DNA of 64,000 nucleotides from Croceibacterium_B sp035470785 (lineage in GTDB: Bacteria > Pseudomonadota > Alphaproteobacteria > Sphingomonadales > Sphingomonadaceae). Below are positions 34,478 through 43,071 of the stretch, one piece after another (positions within the stretch are counted from its first letter, which is position 1; each line of letters opens with the position of its first letter). Position numbers and translations under genes: made by a program. The notes under the pieces are model-generated. The model was not told where the DNA came from. It ran no database searches and was given only the letters and a program-made list of their open reading frames with translations. The stretch lies in NCBI GenBank assembly GCA_035470785.1, contig DATIQN010000064.1, positions 62,001 through 126,000 of the forward strand, written 5' to 3'.

Positions 34478-35800
34478 AACGCGGAGTTCGGCCGCGAGCG
34501 AATTGGGGCCCGCCGCGATGAGTTCGACTTCCACCAAGTCGCCGATCGCGACCTCTCCCTCGAAGAACACCGATTGCAGCCACGGTGACTTGCCGAGCCA
34601 CTGGCCCGGCCTCTTGCCCGTGCGCTCGATCAGCACGCGGCAGCGCTTGCCGACCGAGCGCTGGTTGAATGCCAGCTGGTGGCGCACCAGAGAGGCCTGC
34701 AGCTGCTGCAGGCGCTCGTCCATCACTTCATGTCCGACTTGCTCGCCCATCGCGGCAGCGGGGGTGCCCGGACGGGGCGAATACTTGAAGCTGAAAGCGT
34801 GGGCATAGCCGACGGCGTCGACCAGCCGCAGAGTCTCCTCGAACTCGGCCTCGGTTTCGCCAGGGAAGCCGACGATGAAGTCGCCGCTCAGCGCGATGTC
34901 GGGCCGTGCGGCGCGGAAGCGCTCGAGCACTCGGAGGTAGCTGTCGGCGGTATGGCTCCGATTCATCGCCTTGAGCACGCGGTCCGACCCGCTTTGCACC
35001 GGCAGGTGCAGGTAAGGCATCAGCTTGCCGACTTCGGCATGCGCGGCGATCAGCCCCTCGGTTACGTCGGTGGGGTGGCTCGTCGTGTAGCGGATCCGCT
35101 GGAGTTCCGGCAGCTTGGCGATGGCTCTGATCAGGCCGTCGAGGCCGATAGCGCGGCCTTTGTCATCTTCGCCGCGCCACGCGTTGACGTTTTGGCCGAG
35201 CAGGGTGATCTCGCGCGCGCCAGCCTCGATCAGCCGCTGCGCTTCGCCGACCAGGTCGGCGAAAGGGCGCGAGATCTCAGCGCCGCGGGTATAGGGCACG
35301 ACGCAGTAGGTGCAGAACTTGTCGCACCCTTCCTGCACGGTGAGGAAGGCGCTCGGCGCCACCCGGCGGCGGGCGGGCAGTGCGGCAAACTTCGCGTCTG
35401 CCGGCATGTCGGTATCGGTCGCCCGCTCCCCGCGAACGGCGCGGTCGATCATCTCGGGGAGCCGGTGATAGGCCTGCGGGCCGACCACCATGCCGACCGC
35501 CGGCGCGCGCGCCATGATCTCCTCGCCCTCGGCCTGAGCGACGCAGCCGGCGACGGCGATCATCGGCGGCCTATCGCCGCCCGCCTTCACCAGCCGGCCG
35601 ATATCCGAATAAACCTTTTCGGCCGCTTTTTCGCGAATGTGACAGGTATTGAGCACGACGAGTTCGGCCTCTTCGCCGTCTGCCGCGGCAGCGATGCCCC
35701 GGTCGGCGAGCAACTCAGCCATCCGCTCGCCATCATAGACGTTCATCTGGCAGCCGAAGCTTTTGACCCTGAAGGTCCGGGGATGGTGAAACGTCTGCAT
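34463..35800 (-). CDS. miaB: tRNA-2-methylthio-N6-dimethylallyladenosine synthase
   Basis: A 445-residue radical-SAM methylthiotransferase that modifies A37 of tRNAs reading UNN codons. The UPF0004 domain has Cys17, Cys53 and Cys86 for the auxiliary cluster; the radical-SAM cluster is CDKFCTYC (Cys159, 163, 166). The C-terminal TRAM domain follows (about 375-440). ATG 35800. It lies 48 bases after plsC in the conserved fur-plsC-miaB order. Confidence 0.95.
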   Translation of the reverse strand: MQTFHHPRTFRVKSFGCQMNVYDGERMAELLADRGIAAAADGEEAELVVLNTCHIREKAAEKVYSDIGRLVKAGGDRPPMIAVAGCVAQAEGEEIMARAPAVGMVVGPQAYHRLPEMIDRAVRGERATDTDMPADAKFAALPARRRVAPSAFLTVQEGCDKFCTYCVVPYTRGAEISRPFADLVGEAQRLIEAGAREITLLGQNVNAWRGEDDKGRAIGLDGLIRAIAKLPELQRIRYTTSHPTDVTEGLIAAHAEVGKLMPYLHLPVQSGSDRVLKAMNRSHTADSYLRVLERFRAARPDIALSGDFIVGFPGETEAEFEETLRLVDAVGYAHAFSFKYSPRPGTPAAAMGEQVGHEVMDERLQQLQASLVRHQLAFNQRSVGKRCRVLIERTGKRPGQWLGKSPWLQSVFFEGEVAIGDLVEVELIAAGPNSLAAELRVPAAA

Positions 35801-35848
35801 GGGGCCGCGCCTCTAGGACATCAGGTGCGCGGTTTCAAACAATCGCTA

Positions 35849-36631
35849 TTAATCGAACGCGTTCGCGATCGCATGGCGGGCCGCGGCGGCCATGGCTTTG
35901 CGATCGGCGAGCGCGCCGCCGGTGAGGGGCGGAAGGAACCGCAAGGTCAGGTGAATCGGGCGAGTGCGCGCAAGAATTCTCGCCGCATTGTGCAAACCGG
36001 GCTCGGCGCCGACCCAGGCGACGTCCTCGGCTTCGTCATAAATCAGCGCGACAGGCTGCACGGGTATCCCCGCGGGCAGCGAACCGACCGCCGAGAGAAG
36101 CGCACTCTTGAACGGCAGCAATTGGCGCCCGTCGTTGGTCGTCCCCTCGGGAAAGATCGTCAGGCGCCGTTCGCCCAGCGCCTCGCGCACCTGCCCAATC
36201 TGTTCGGCGACGGTGTGGCGGCGATGGCGGCTGATGAACACTGTGTCGTTTTGCTCGCACAGCCACTTGAGTGCCGCTGAAGCGGTCAGGCCCGAGTGGG
36301 CGACGAACGCCGTGCGCGAAGCGGCCGCGAGGGCCATGATGTCAAGCCAGCTCAAGTGATTGGCGAGCAGCAGCGCGTGCTTGCGCGGCTTGCCCTCGAC
36401 GCTGAACCTGAGGCCCGCCAGCCAGCCGATTCCACACAGGTAGGTCGGTGGGATCAACCACGGCCGGCCGGCGAGCCGGACGATGGCGTGAAATGGAACG
36501 ATTAGCGCGGTCCAGACCAGCATCGCCGCCACCCGCGCGACGACGAGCAGCCAGCGCCAACCCAGCCCGAGGCCGGGCCGCTCAGTCCTCGCGATCGAGG
36601 CGGACGCCGTACAGCTCCATCCGATGGTCAA
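35849..36631 (-). CDS. plsC: 1-acyl-sn-glycerol-3-phosphate acyltransferase
   Basis: An acyltransferase (260 residues if started at the TTG 36631) that makes phosphatidic acid from lysophosphatidic acid. The H-x4-D motif is in ANHLSWLDI, and IFPEGTTNDG is the second acyltransferase motif. An N-terminal membrane segment (VVARVAAMLVWTALIVPF) anchors it. The start is uncertain: the TTG overlaps fur by 50 bases and has no clear ribosome site; the first in-frame ATG (36523) would cut into the membrane helix. Part of the fur-plsC-miaB unit. Confidence 0.88.
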   Translation of the reverse strand: MTIGWSCTASASIARTERPGLGLGWRWLLVVARVAAMLVWTALIVPFHAIVRLAGRPWLIPPTYLCGIGWLAGLRFSVEGKPRKHALLLANHLSWLDIMALAAASRTAFVAHSGLTASAALKWLCEQNDTVFISRHRRHTVAEQIGQVREALGERRLTIFPEGTTNDGRQLLPFKSALLSAVGSLPAGIPVQPVALIYDEAEDVAWVGAEPGLHNAARILARTRPIHLTLRFLPPLTGGALADRKAMAAAARHAIANAFD

Positions 36632-37004
36632 CCAGCCGGTAGCCGAGCTTCTCGGCGATCTGCCGCTGCAAGGCCTCGAGCTCCGGATCGACGAATTCGA
36701 CGACCTTGCCGGTCTCGACGTCGATCAGGTGATCGTGGTGCGCCTCGGGCGTGGCCTCGTAACGCGCGCGGCCATCGCCGAAATCGTGGCGGTCGAGGAT
36801 GCCGGCATCCTCGAACAACCGCACCGTGCGGTAAACCGTGGCGATCGAGATCTTCGGGTCGATCGCCGACGCGCGCTTGTGCAGCAACTCGACGTCCGGA
36901 TGATCCTCGCTATCCGAGAGCACACGGGCGATGATCCGGCGCTGCTCAGTGATCCTGAGGCCGCGCTCGGCGCACAACGCTTCGATGTCGATGGACTGGT
37001 GCAA
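36582..37004 (-). CDS. fur: Fur family ferric uptake regulator
   Basis: A 140-residue metalloregulator. The winged helix spans about 1-80 (LRITEQRRIIARVLSDSEDHPDVELLHKRA; ISIATVYRTVRLFEDAG). The dimer/metal domain contains HHDHLIDVETGKVVEF, the conserved His/Asp metal cluster. It lacks the paired CxxC cysteines of many enteric Fur proteins, as is usual in alphaproteobacterial Fur/Mur, so iron or manganese could be the signal. It lies 66 bases after mucR and overlaps plsC. Confidence 0.92.
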   Translation of the reverse strand: MHQSIDIEALCAERGLRITEQRRIIARVLSDSEDHPDVELLHKRASAIDPKISIATVYRTVRLFEDAGILDRHDFGDGRARYEATPEAHHDHLIDVETGKVVEFVDPELEALQRQIAEKLGYRLVDHRMELYGVRLDRED

Positions 37005-37070
37005 AATGCCTCTCGCGAATGGATGACGCCCCAGACCTTACCGGCCCGGGACGCGCATCTCAAGTCGCGC

Positions 37071-37514
37071 TCAGACGGTCGCTTTCTTCCGCCGGCCGCG
37101 GCGCTGGCCGGGTTTGCGGCCAAGGCCGATCTTCTTGGCCAGATCGCGGCGCTTATCGGCGTAGTCGGGGGCGACCATCGGATAGTCCGACGCCAGGCCC
37201 CAGCGGGCGCGATATTCGTCGGGGGTCAGGCCGTGATCGGTCATCAGGTGACGCTTGAGCATCTTCATCTTCTTGCCGTCTTCGAGGCAGACGACGTGAT
37301 CGCGCTTGACCGATGAGCGGATCGACACCGCCGGATCGGGACGGGCGGCGGGAGCGGCGCTTTCCTGGCCGAGCCCGGCGAGCGTTCCGAACACGCTTTG
37401 GATCAGCGAAGAGACTTCGTCGGCCCCTAGCGAATTGTTGGCAACGTAAGACACCACAATATCGGTGGTGTGAGCGACAAGCATTTCCTTCAGGTCAGCT
37501 GCGGTTTCATCCAT
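37071..37514 (-). CDS. mucR: MucR/Ros family zinc-finger transcriptional regulator
   Basis: A 147-residue regulator. The N-terminal part (about 5-55) is the oligomerisation region and the C-terminal part holds the Ros-type zinc finger: VVCLEDGKKMKMLKRHLMTDHGL, with Cys and Asp plus two His as metal ligands, then the basic KRRDLAKKIGLGRKPGQRRGRRKK tail. MucR proteins are H-NS-like silencers that bind AT-rich DNA. A possible promoter is TTGTAA (37613-37618) and TATCAG (37591-37596), minus strand, 16-bp spacer, in an AT-richer 162-bp gap. Confidence 0.9.
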   Translation of the reverse strand: MDETAADLKEMLVAHTTDIVVSYVANNSLGADEVSSLIQSVFGTLAGLGQESAAPAARPDPAVSIRSSVKRDHVVCLEDGKKMKMLKRHLMTDHGLTPDEYRARWGLASDYPMVAPDYADKRRDLAKKIGLGRKPGQRRGRRKKATV

Positions 37515-37676
37515 AGCTTCGGTCTCTCTCTATTCAAAATCGGACATTGCGGTTGCGGTGTTCAAGCGAATCCCATTAGGCGACACAAGCCTGATACGAG
37601 CGCAAGCGGTTTTTACAAGTGCAAGTCCGGCCGTGATTCTAACGGTCGTTAAGTACGCAAAGAATTGCCCGAAGGT

Positions 37677-38141
37677 TCAAAGGCGAGCGTAGGTAATTGC
37701 GTCGAGCGGGCCCTTTGCTGCGTTGCGATAATAGTTGGGGCGCCGGCCGACGGGCTCGAATCCCGCCTTGCGATACAGCGAATCGGCTGAATTCCCTTCC
37801 CGCATTTCGAGGAACAACCGCCTCGAGCCGCGCGCTTGCGCCGCTTCGATGAACCGTTCGAGTAGTCGAGTGCCGATTCCTCGGCCGCGATGACCGGAAT
37901 GGACGGCGATCAGCAGCAGTTCCTCCTCGTCGAGCGCGCCGCGCGACAGCGTGAAGCCGACTGACAGGGCATCGTTCGCCGGAGCGTTGCCGTCGCTGCC
38001 GGCGAGCAGGTAATGCGTATTCGGCAGGGCCAGTGCATCGCTCACCTGGCGGCGGTTCCAGGCCTCGCCGTAAGACGGGTCGAAGGCGGCTTCCATCACC
38101 GCCATGATCCGGTCGACATCGTCGATCTGCTCGCCGATCAC
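37677..38141 (-). CDS. rimI: ribosomal-protein-alanine N-acetyltransferase RimI-like
   Basis: A 154-residue GNAT acetyltransferase with the acetyl-CoA loop HSGHRGRGIGTRLLERF and the RimI-type ending LYRKAGFEPVGRRPNYY. It lies directly after tsaB: its GTG start overlaps the tsaB stop by four bases (GTGA), the usual arrangement. RimI acetylates the N-terminus of ribosomal protein S18 in E. coli; the substrate here is inferred from context. Confidence 0.88.
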   Translation of the reverse strand: MIGEQIDDVDRIMAVMEAAFDPSYGEAWNRRQVSDALALPNTHYLLAGSDGNAPANDALSVGFTLSRGALDEEELLLIAVHSGHRGRGIGTRLLERFIEAAQARGSRRLFLEMREGNSADSLYRKAGFEPVGRRPNYYRNAAKGPLDAITYARL

Positions 38142-38755
38142 GTGCTTGCCCCTGGAAGCTTTGCATCCGGCTCGCGACCGTAATGCGGGGTGAGGTTGCT
38201 GTTGAGAAGGCGCTGCGAAAGCAGCGGAAACTCGCGCGCATCGGGCAGCAACGGCAGGGCCGTTCCACGCCCGCGCAAGGCGACGAGCGCCTCGGCTTGG
38301 CTGCCGGCGACGAACGCGTGCGCCGCATCCCTCGCGGCGTTGTCCGGCGTTAGCGACGCCAGACTCCGCTCCTCACGCCCGTCGGCGGCGAAGTCCTGCA
38401 CGAACCATTCGCCATGGCCGCCGCTCATGCACACGGTCACTGGGCCGGGATGTCGTTCGCGCGCCATCGCCGCGACCAGCGCCGGCGTGGGATAGCCGAG
38501 GACCTCGGCCTGCCAGGCCAGGCCCAGCGCGCGCGCAGCGGCGAGGCCGATGCGCACCCCGGTGAAGCTGCCCGGCCCGAGCGAAACGGCGATCCGTCCC
38601 GCGCGGCCCTTGTCGGGCAGTTCCGCGATCATCGGCACCAACCGTTCGGCGTGCCCGCGGCCGAGAATCTCGTAACGTCCCTCGAGCAAGGTGCCAGCGT
38701 CGAACAGCGCTACCGAGCAGGCTTCGGTCGCACAATCGATGGCCAGGACGCGCAT
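38138..38755 (-). CDS. tsaB: tRNA threonylcarbamoyladenosine biosynthesis protein TsaB
   Basis: A 205-residue ASKHA-fold protein, partner of TsaD and TsaE in making t6A37 in ANN-decoding tRNAs. The N-terminus VLAIDCATEACSVALFD and motif SLGPGSFTGVRIGLAAARAL are diagnostic. I used ATG 38755; a TTG six codons upstream is also possible. It overlaps rimI downstream and lies 14 bases after the nitroreductase gene. Confidence 0.92.
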   Translation of the reverse strand: MRVLAIDCATEACSVALFDAGTLLEGRYEILGRGHAERLVPMIAELPDKGRAGRIAVSLGPGSFTGVRIGLAAARALGLAWQAEVLGYPTPALVAAMARERHPGPVTVCMSGGHGEWFVQDFAADGREERSLASLTPDNAARDAAHAFVAGSQAEALVALRGRGTALPLLPDAREFPLLSQRLLNSNLTPHYGREPDAKLPGAST

Positions 38756-38769
38756 GCTCCTCGCGCGGG

Positions 38770-39363
38770 TCAAAGAATGCGGTTGAAGGTGTCGAACTCG
38801 GGCCGCGGGCTGCGGCCGAAAATGCTGGCCGGGTCGCCATAGCCGATCGAGCAGATGAAGTTCGATTTCCAGTTCGGCTCGCCAGCAAGAAACTCGGCAT
38901 CGACGGCGGCGTTGTCAAAGCCCGACATCGGCCCGCAATCCAGCCCCAGCGCGCGCGCCGCCAGCATCAGGTAGGCGCCCTGCAGCGAGGAATTGCGAAA
39001 GGCGTTGGCGCGTCGCAGCTCCTCGTTACCGGCGAACCAGCTGCGCGCGTCGGTGTGCGGAAACAGCCACGGCAACTGCTCGTGGAACTCCAGGTCCATC
39101 GCCAGGATCGCACAGACCGGCGCGGCGATGATCTTCGCCCGGTTCATCTCGCCGGCGTGCCGGGCAAGGCGTTCCTTGGCTTCGGGCGACTTGCACCACA
39201 CGATCCGCGCGGGTTGCTGGTTGGCCGAGGTCGGCCCCATCTTCATCAGCTTGTAGATCGCGTGGATCTGATCGTCGGAAACGGGCTTGTCGAGCCAGCT
39301 GTTATAGCTGCGTGCGTCGCGGAACAACTGGTCGAGCGCGGTGTCGGGCAGGGCTTCGGCCAT
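38770..39363 (-). CDS. nitroreductase family protein (RutE/malonic semialdehyde reductase-like)
   Basis: A 197-residue flavoprotein of the nitroreductase fold. FRDARSYNSWLDKPVSDDQIHAIYKLMKMGPTSANQQPARIVW is the RutE/HadB-type N-terminus, with FMN contacts around ARSYN and PTSANQQP. CGPMSGFDNAAVD and GYGDPASIFGRSPR match the same subfamily. It probably reduces a small aldehyde or nitro compound with NAD(P)H. ATG 39363 has GAGGAAAT upstream. The rest of a rut pyrimidine pathway is not here. Confidence 0.85.
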   Translation of the reverse strand: MAEALPDTALDQLFRDARSYNSWLDKPVSDDQIHAIYKLMKMGPTSANQQPARIVWCKSPEAKERLARHAGEMNRAKIIAAPVCAILAMDLEFHEQLPWLFPHTDARSWFAGNEELRRANAFRNSSLQGAYLMLAARALGLDCGPMSGFDNAAVDAEFLAGEPNWKSNFICSIGYGDPASIFGRSPRPEFDTFNRIL

Positions 39364-39383
39364 GTCGGGAATTTCCTCGAGGA

Positions 39384-39956
39384 TCAGGCCGCGCGGACTT
39401 CGGTGACCTCGGGCACGTAGTGCTTGAGCAGCCCTTCGATACCGTGCTTGAGGGTGGCGGTCGAGCTCGGGCAACCCGAGCATGCGCCCTGCATCTGCAG
39501 GAAGACGACGCCTTCACGAAAACCCCGGTACTCGATGTTGCCGCCGTCACCGGCGACAGCCGGCTGGACCCGTGTTTCGATGAGCTCGCGAATTTGCGCG
39601 ACGATCTCGGCATCGGCCGGGTCGTCGTCGATCTCAGGTTCGTTGGGAACGGCGATACCGCTCGCATCGCCCCCGGCGAACAGCGGCGCATGGCTGACGA
39701 AATGGTCGAGCAGAATGGCGACGACTTGTGGTTTGAGTGCCGACCAGTCGGCGCCCGGCGCGGCGGTGACCGACAGGAAATCGCTGCCGAAGAACACGTT
39801 GGTCACTTCGCCGGTATCGAACAGCGCTTGCGCCAGTGGGGACGCCTCGGCTTGCTCGGACGAAGTGAACTCGCGCGTTCCGGCGAGCATGACTTGCTGT
39901 CCGGGAAGGAACTTCAGGGTCGCCGGGTTGGGCGTGGTTTCGGTCTCGATGAACAT
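39384..39956 (-). CDS. nfuA: NifU-like Fe-S carrier protein
   Basis: A 190-residue Nfu protein. The Nfu_N domain (1-87) starts FIETETTPNPATLKFLPG; the NifU C-terminal domain (about 115-185) has the CxxC motif Cys159-Ser-Gly-Cys162 that carries a bridging 4Fe-4S cluster between subunits. It delivers clusters to target enzymes such as MiaB, lipoate synthase or aconitase. Homologues start at MFIET (39956); a second ATG three codons earlier exists. It lies 20 bases upstream of the nitroreductase gene. Confidence 0.92.
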   Translation of the reverse strand: MFIETETTPNPATLKFLPGQQVMLAGTREFTSSEQAEASPLAQALFDTGEVTNVFFGSDFLSVTAAPGADWSALKPQVVAILLDHFVSHAPLFAGGDASGIAVPNEPEIDDDPADAEIVAQIRELIETRVQPAVAGDGGNIEYRGFREGVVFLQMQGACSGCPSSTATLKHGIEGLLKHYVPEVTEVRAA

Positions 39957-40065
39957 GGCGGGCATGTAAGCGCGGGGACCCTCGGGGGCAAGCGTTCGCG
40001 CCTATTTGCTGGCCAAGCGCGCCTATTCACTGTCCCTTTATCGCCTGCGAAGCTATGGGACCGGA

Positions 40066-42984
40066 ATGTCTTTCCTTTCGCGCGCCGCTCGCGCCTTCGT
40101 TCTCCTACTCCTTTTCGTCCAGCTGCCGGCCGCCGCCCAGCAGGCCGTCTCGCTCCCGAACGCGGCAGCGGTTCCAACGCTCCCCGCGCCTAAATACGCT
40201 CGGCCCAACGATCCGTGGATCTTTCGCGGCACCGACATCCCGACCGACCCGGAGTGGCTTTTCGGCGAGATGCCCAATGGGCTGCGCTACGCGGTCCGGC
40301 ACAACAGCGTGCCGCCGGGGCAGGTGTCGATCCGCATCGCGATCGACGCCGGCTCGCTCGACGAGAAGGAAAGCGAGCTCGGTTTCGCCCACCTGATCGA
40401 GCACCTGACGTTCCGGGAATCGAAGTACCTCGGCAACGCCGAAGCGATCCCCACCTGGCAGCGGATGGGAGCCAGCTTCGGCACCGACACCAATGCCGAA
40501 ACCACCCCGACACATACCGTCTACAAGCTCGACCTGCCGAACGTCAGCCCGGTCGATCTCGACCAGAGCATGAAACTGCTCTCGGGCATGATCGAAGCGC
40601 CGGCGTTGTCGTACTCGAACTTGCGCACCGAGGTGCCGATCGTGCTCGCCGAAAGGCGGGAGCGGACCGGCGCCGACGAGCGCGTCTCCCGCGCATCGCG
40701 TGAGACACTGTTCGCCGGGCAGTTGCTCGCCGAGCGCCCGCCGATCGGGACCGTTGAGACGCTGCAAGCGGCCACGCCGCAGTCGGTTCGCGCGTTTCAC
40801 GATCGCTGGTACCGGCCCGACAATGCCGTGATCGTCGTCGTCGGCGATTATCCGCGCGAATACCTCGCCTCCCTGGCCGAGAAGTGGTTCGCGGACTGGC
40901 ATGTGGCCGGCAAGCTGGCCGCGGCGCCCGATTTCGGCGCGCCCAAGGCCCAGCCGGGCGCCGATCCGGCCAATCCGGTGGGTGAAACCCATGTGGTGGT
41001 CGAGCCGGGCCAGCCGCGCGGGTTCAATTACGCTTATCTGCGGCCCTATCATCAGGTCATAGACAACCTCGAATACAATCGCGGCAATCTGATCGATGCG
41101 GTCGCCATGGCGGTGATCAACCGCCGCCTCGAGGCGCGCGCGCGGGGAAGCGCCGCCTACCTGACGGCATCGGTCGACAACCAGAACGTAAGCCGCTCGG
41201 CAAACGGAACCTTCGTGGCGTTCGTTCCGCTGTCGGCGAACTGGAAAGCGGCGCTGAAGGACGTGCGGGGGGTGATCGCGGGCGCGCTTGCGCAGCCGCC
41301 GACCCAGGCCGAGATCGACCGTGAGGTTGCCGAGCTCGACGTGACCTTTGCCAACCAGGTGCAGCAGGCCACGGTCCAGGCCGGCGCCTCGATGGCCGAC
41401 GATATTGTCAACGCGGTCGACATCCGCGAAGCGGTCGGCAGCCCGGCGTTGTTCCTGAAGGTGTTCCGCGACATGAAGAGCCGGTTCACCCCGGCGGAGG
41501 TGTTCGCACACACCCGGAAACTGTTCACCGGGACCGTCGTGCGCGCGGTCTATCTGACGCCGAAGGCCGGCGAGGCCGACGACGCCGCGATCGCCACCGC
41601 GCTGCGCGAGAAGCCGACCGCAGATGCCGCATCGAACGCAGCGGCCAAGCCCGTCTCGTTCGCCGCGCTGCCGCCGATCGGCACCCCGGCGGCACCCGTC
41701 GCACAGCGCAAGATCGGCATCTACGACGTCACCCAGCTCGACTACGCTAACGGCGTCAAGGCGATGATCTGGAACAGCGGCAACGAGCCGGGCCGGGTCA
41801 CGGTGCGCGTGCGCTTCGGCAGCGGCTCACGGGCCTTTGCCGGTAAGGACGCCGTCTATGCACGGCTCGGCCAGATGGCGCTCGTCAGCGCGGGGGAGGA
41901 CGGGCTCGACCAGGATGCGCTCGATCGCATCTCGACTGGGCGCAAGATGGGCTTCGACTTCGACATCAAGGACGCCGCTTTCACGTTCGGAGCGGCCACC
42001 CGGCGCGAAGACCTCGCCGATCAGCTCTATCTGTTTGCCGCCAAGTTGGCCAAGCCGCGCTGGGATACCGCCCCGATCGAGCGCGCGAAGGCTTCCGCCA
42101 AGCTCGCCTACCCGAGCTATGGTGGCGATCCGAATAGCGTGCTCGGGCGCGACCTCGAATGGCTGCTGAGCAACCGCGATCCGCGCTATGCTACTCCGAC
42201 GCCCGCTGCGCTCGATGCGGCGACGGCGGCCGGATTCCGCAAGGTGTGGGAACCCCTGCTCAAACAGGGATCGATCGAGGTCGACGTGTTCGGCGACATC
42301 GACAACGCCGCGACGATCGAGGCAATCAACCGCACGTTCGGCGCGCTGCCGCCGCGCCTGCCGATCCCGGCCGACGCGCTCGCTCGTGGTCTGTCGTTCC
42401 CAGCGCCGACCGCGCAACCTGTGGTGCTCCACCACACGGGCGATCCCGACCAAGCCGCGGCGGTGGTGGCGTGGCCCACCGGCGGCGGTTCGGCGAGGTT
42501 GCCCGAAAGCCGCAAGATCGAATTGCTCGGAGAGGTGTTCCAGAATCGCCTGCTCGACGCGATGCGCGAGAAGGCGGGCGCGAGCTATTCGCCGCAAGTC
42601 CAGCCGACCTGGCCGCTCGACTTGAACAGCGGCGGCCGCTTCATGGCGATGACCCAGCTTCCGCCGCAACTGGTGCCCGAGTTCTTCGCCGCCGCCGACA
42701 AGATCGCGGCCGACCTGGCCGCAACCGGTCCCACTGCCGACGAACTGGCGCGCGCGACCGAACCGCTTCGTCAGTTGCTCAACCGTCTCGAAACCGGGCA
42801 TACTTTCTGGCTCAACCAGCTCGAAGGCGCGACCACCGATCCCAACCGGGTCAAGATGTTGCCTTCGATCATGAGCGATTACACCAAGTCGACGCCTGAA
42901 GAGATGCGCGCTCTGGCGGCCACGTACCTGCAGCCCGGCAAGGCATTCCGGATCGAAGTCCTGCCCGAAAGGGGCGCGAAGTAG
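40066..42984 (+). CDS. periplasmic M16 family zinc peptidase
   Basis: A 972-residue insulinase-family protease with signal peptide (MSFLSRAARAFVLLLLFVQLPAAAQ). The inverted zinc motif HxxEH is His109-Leu-Ile-Glu112-His113, followed by the Glu-containing helix (TNAETTPTHTVYKLDLPN). The second half (from about 545) is the inactive, structurally related partner, so this single chain forms the full clam-shell chamber, as in pitrilysin-type enzymes. Expected to degrade small peptides in the periplasm. The frame is open 20 codons upstream, but the signal peptide fixes the ATG at 40066. Confidence 0.9.
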   Translation: MSFLSRAARAFVLLLLFVQLPAAAQQAVSLPNAAAVPTLPAPKYARPNDPWIFRGTDIPTDPEWLFGEMPNGLRYAVRHNSVPPGQVSIRIAIDAGSLDEKESELGFAHLIEHLTFRESKYLGNAEAIPTWQRMGASFGTDTNAETTPTHTVYKLDLPNVSPVDLDQSMKLLSGMIEAPALSYSNLRTEVPIVLAERRERTGADERVSRASRETLFAGQLLAERPPIGTVETLQAATPQSVRAFHDRWYRPDNAVIVVVGDYPREYLASLAEKWFADWHVAGKLAAAPDFGAPKAQPGADPANPVGETHVVVEPGQPRGFNYAYLRPYHQVIDNLEYNRGNLIDAVAMAVINRRLEARARGSAAYLTASVDNQNVSRSANGTFVAFVPLSANWKAALKDVRGVIAGALAQPPTQAEIDREVAELDVTFANQVQQATVQAGASMADDIVNAVDIREAVGSPALFLKVFRDMKSRFTPAEVFAHTRKLFTGTVVRAVYLTPKAGEADDAAIATALREKPTADAASNAAAKPVSFAALPPIGTPAAPVAQRKIGIYDVTQLDYANGVKAMIWNSGNEPGRVTVRVRFGSGSRAFAGKDAVYARLGQMALVSAGEDGLDQDALDRISTGRKMGFDFDIKDAAFTFGAATRREDLADQLYLFAAKLAKPRWDTAPIERAKASAKLAYPSYGGDPNSVLGRDLEWLLSNRDPRYATPTPAALDAATAAGFRKVWEPLLKQGSIEVDVFGDIDNAATIEAINRTFGALPPRLPIPADALARGLSFPAPTAQPVVLHHTGDPDQAAAVVAWPTGGGSARLPESRKIELLGEVFQNRLLDAMREKAGASYSPQVQPTWPLDLNSGGRFMAMTQLPPQLVPEFFAAADKIAADLAATGPTADELARATEPLRQLLNRLETGHTFWLNQLEGATTDPNRVKMLPSIMSDYTKSTPEEMRALAATYLQPGKAFRIEVLPERGAK

Positions 42985-43071
42985 GCTCGATTCGATACCA
43001 GATGTAACCTTTGCAATGCCGGGGGGCAGCGCTTACATGCGCGCCTTCCCGCAAGGCTTTGGAAACGTAAC

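Noticed and set aside
34679..36280. A 533-codon frame antisense to miaB and plsC; similar long frames antisense at 3887-5293, 30860-32296, 40105-41511 and 56992-58686
   Set aside because: All lie opposite well-identified genes and have the repetitive Arg/Gly/Ala/Asp composition of antisense reading in high-GC DNA.
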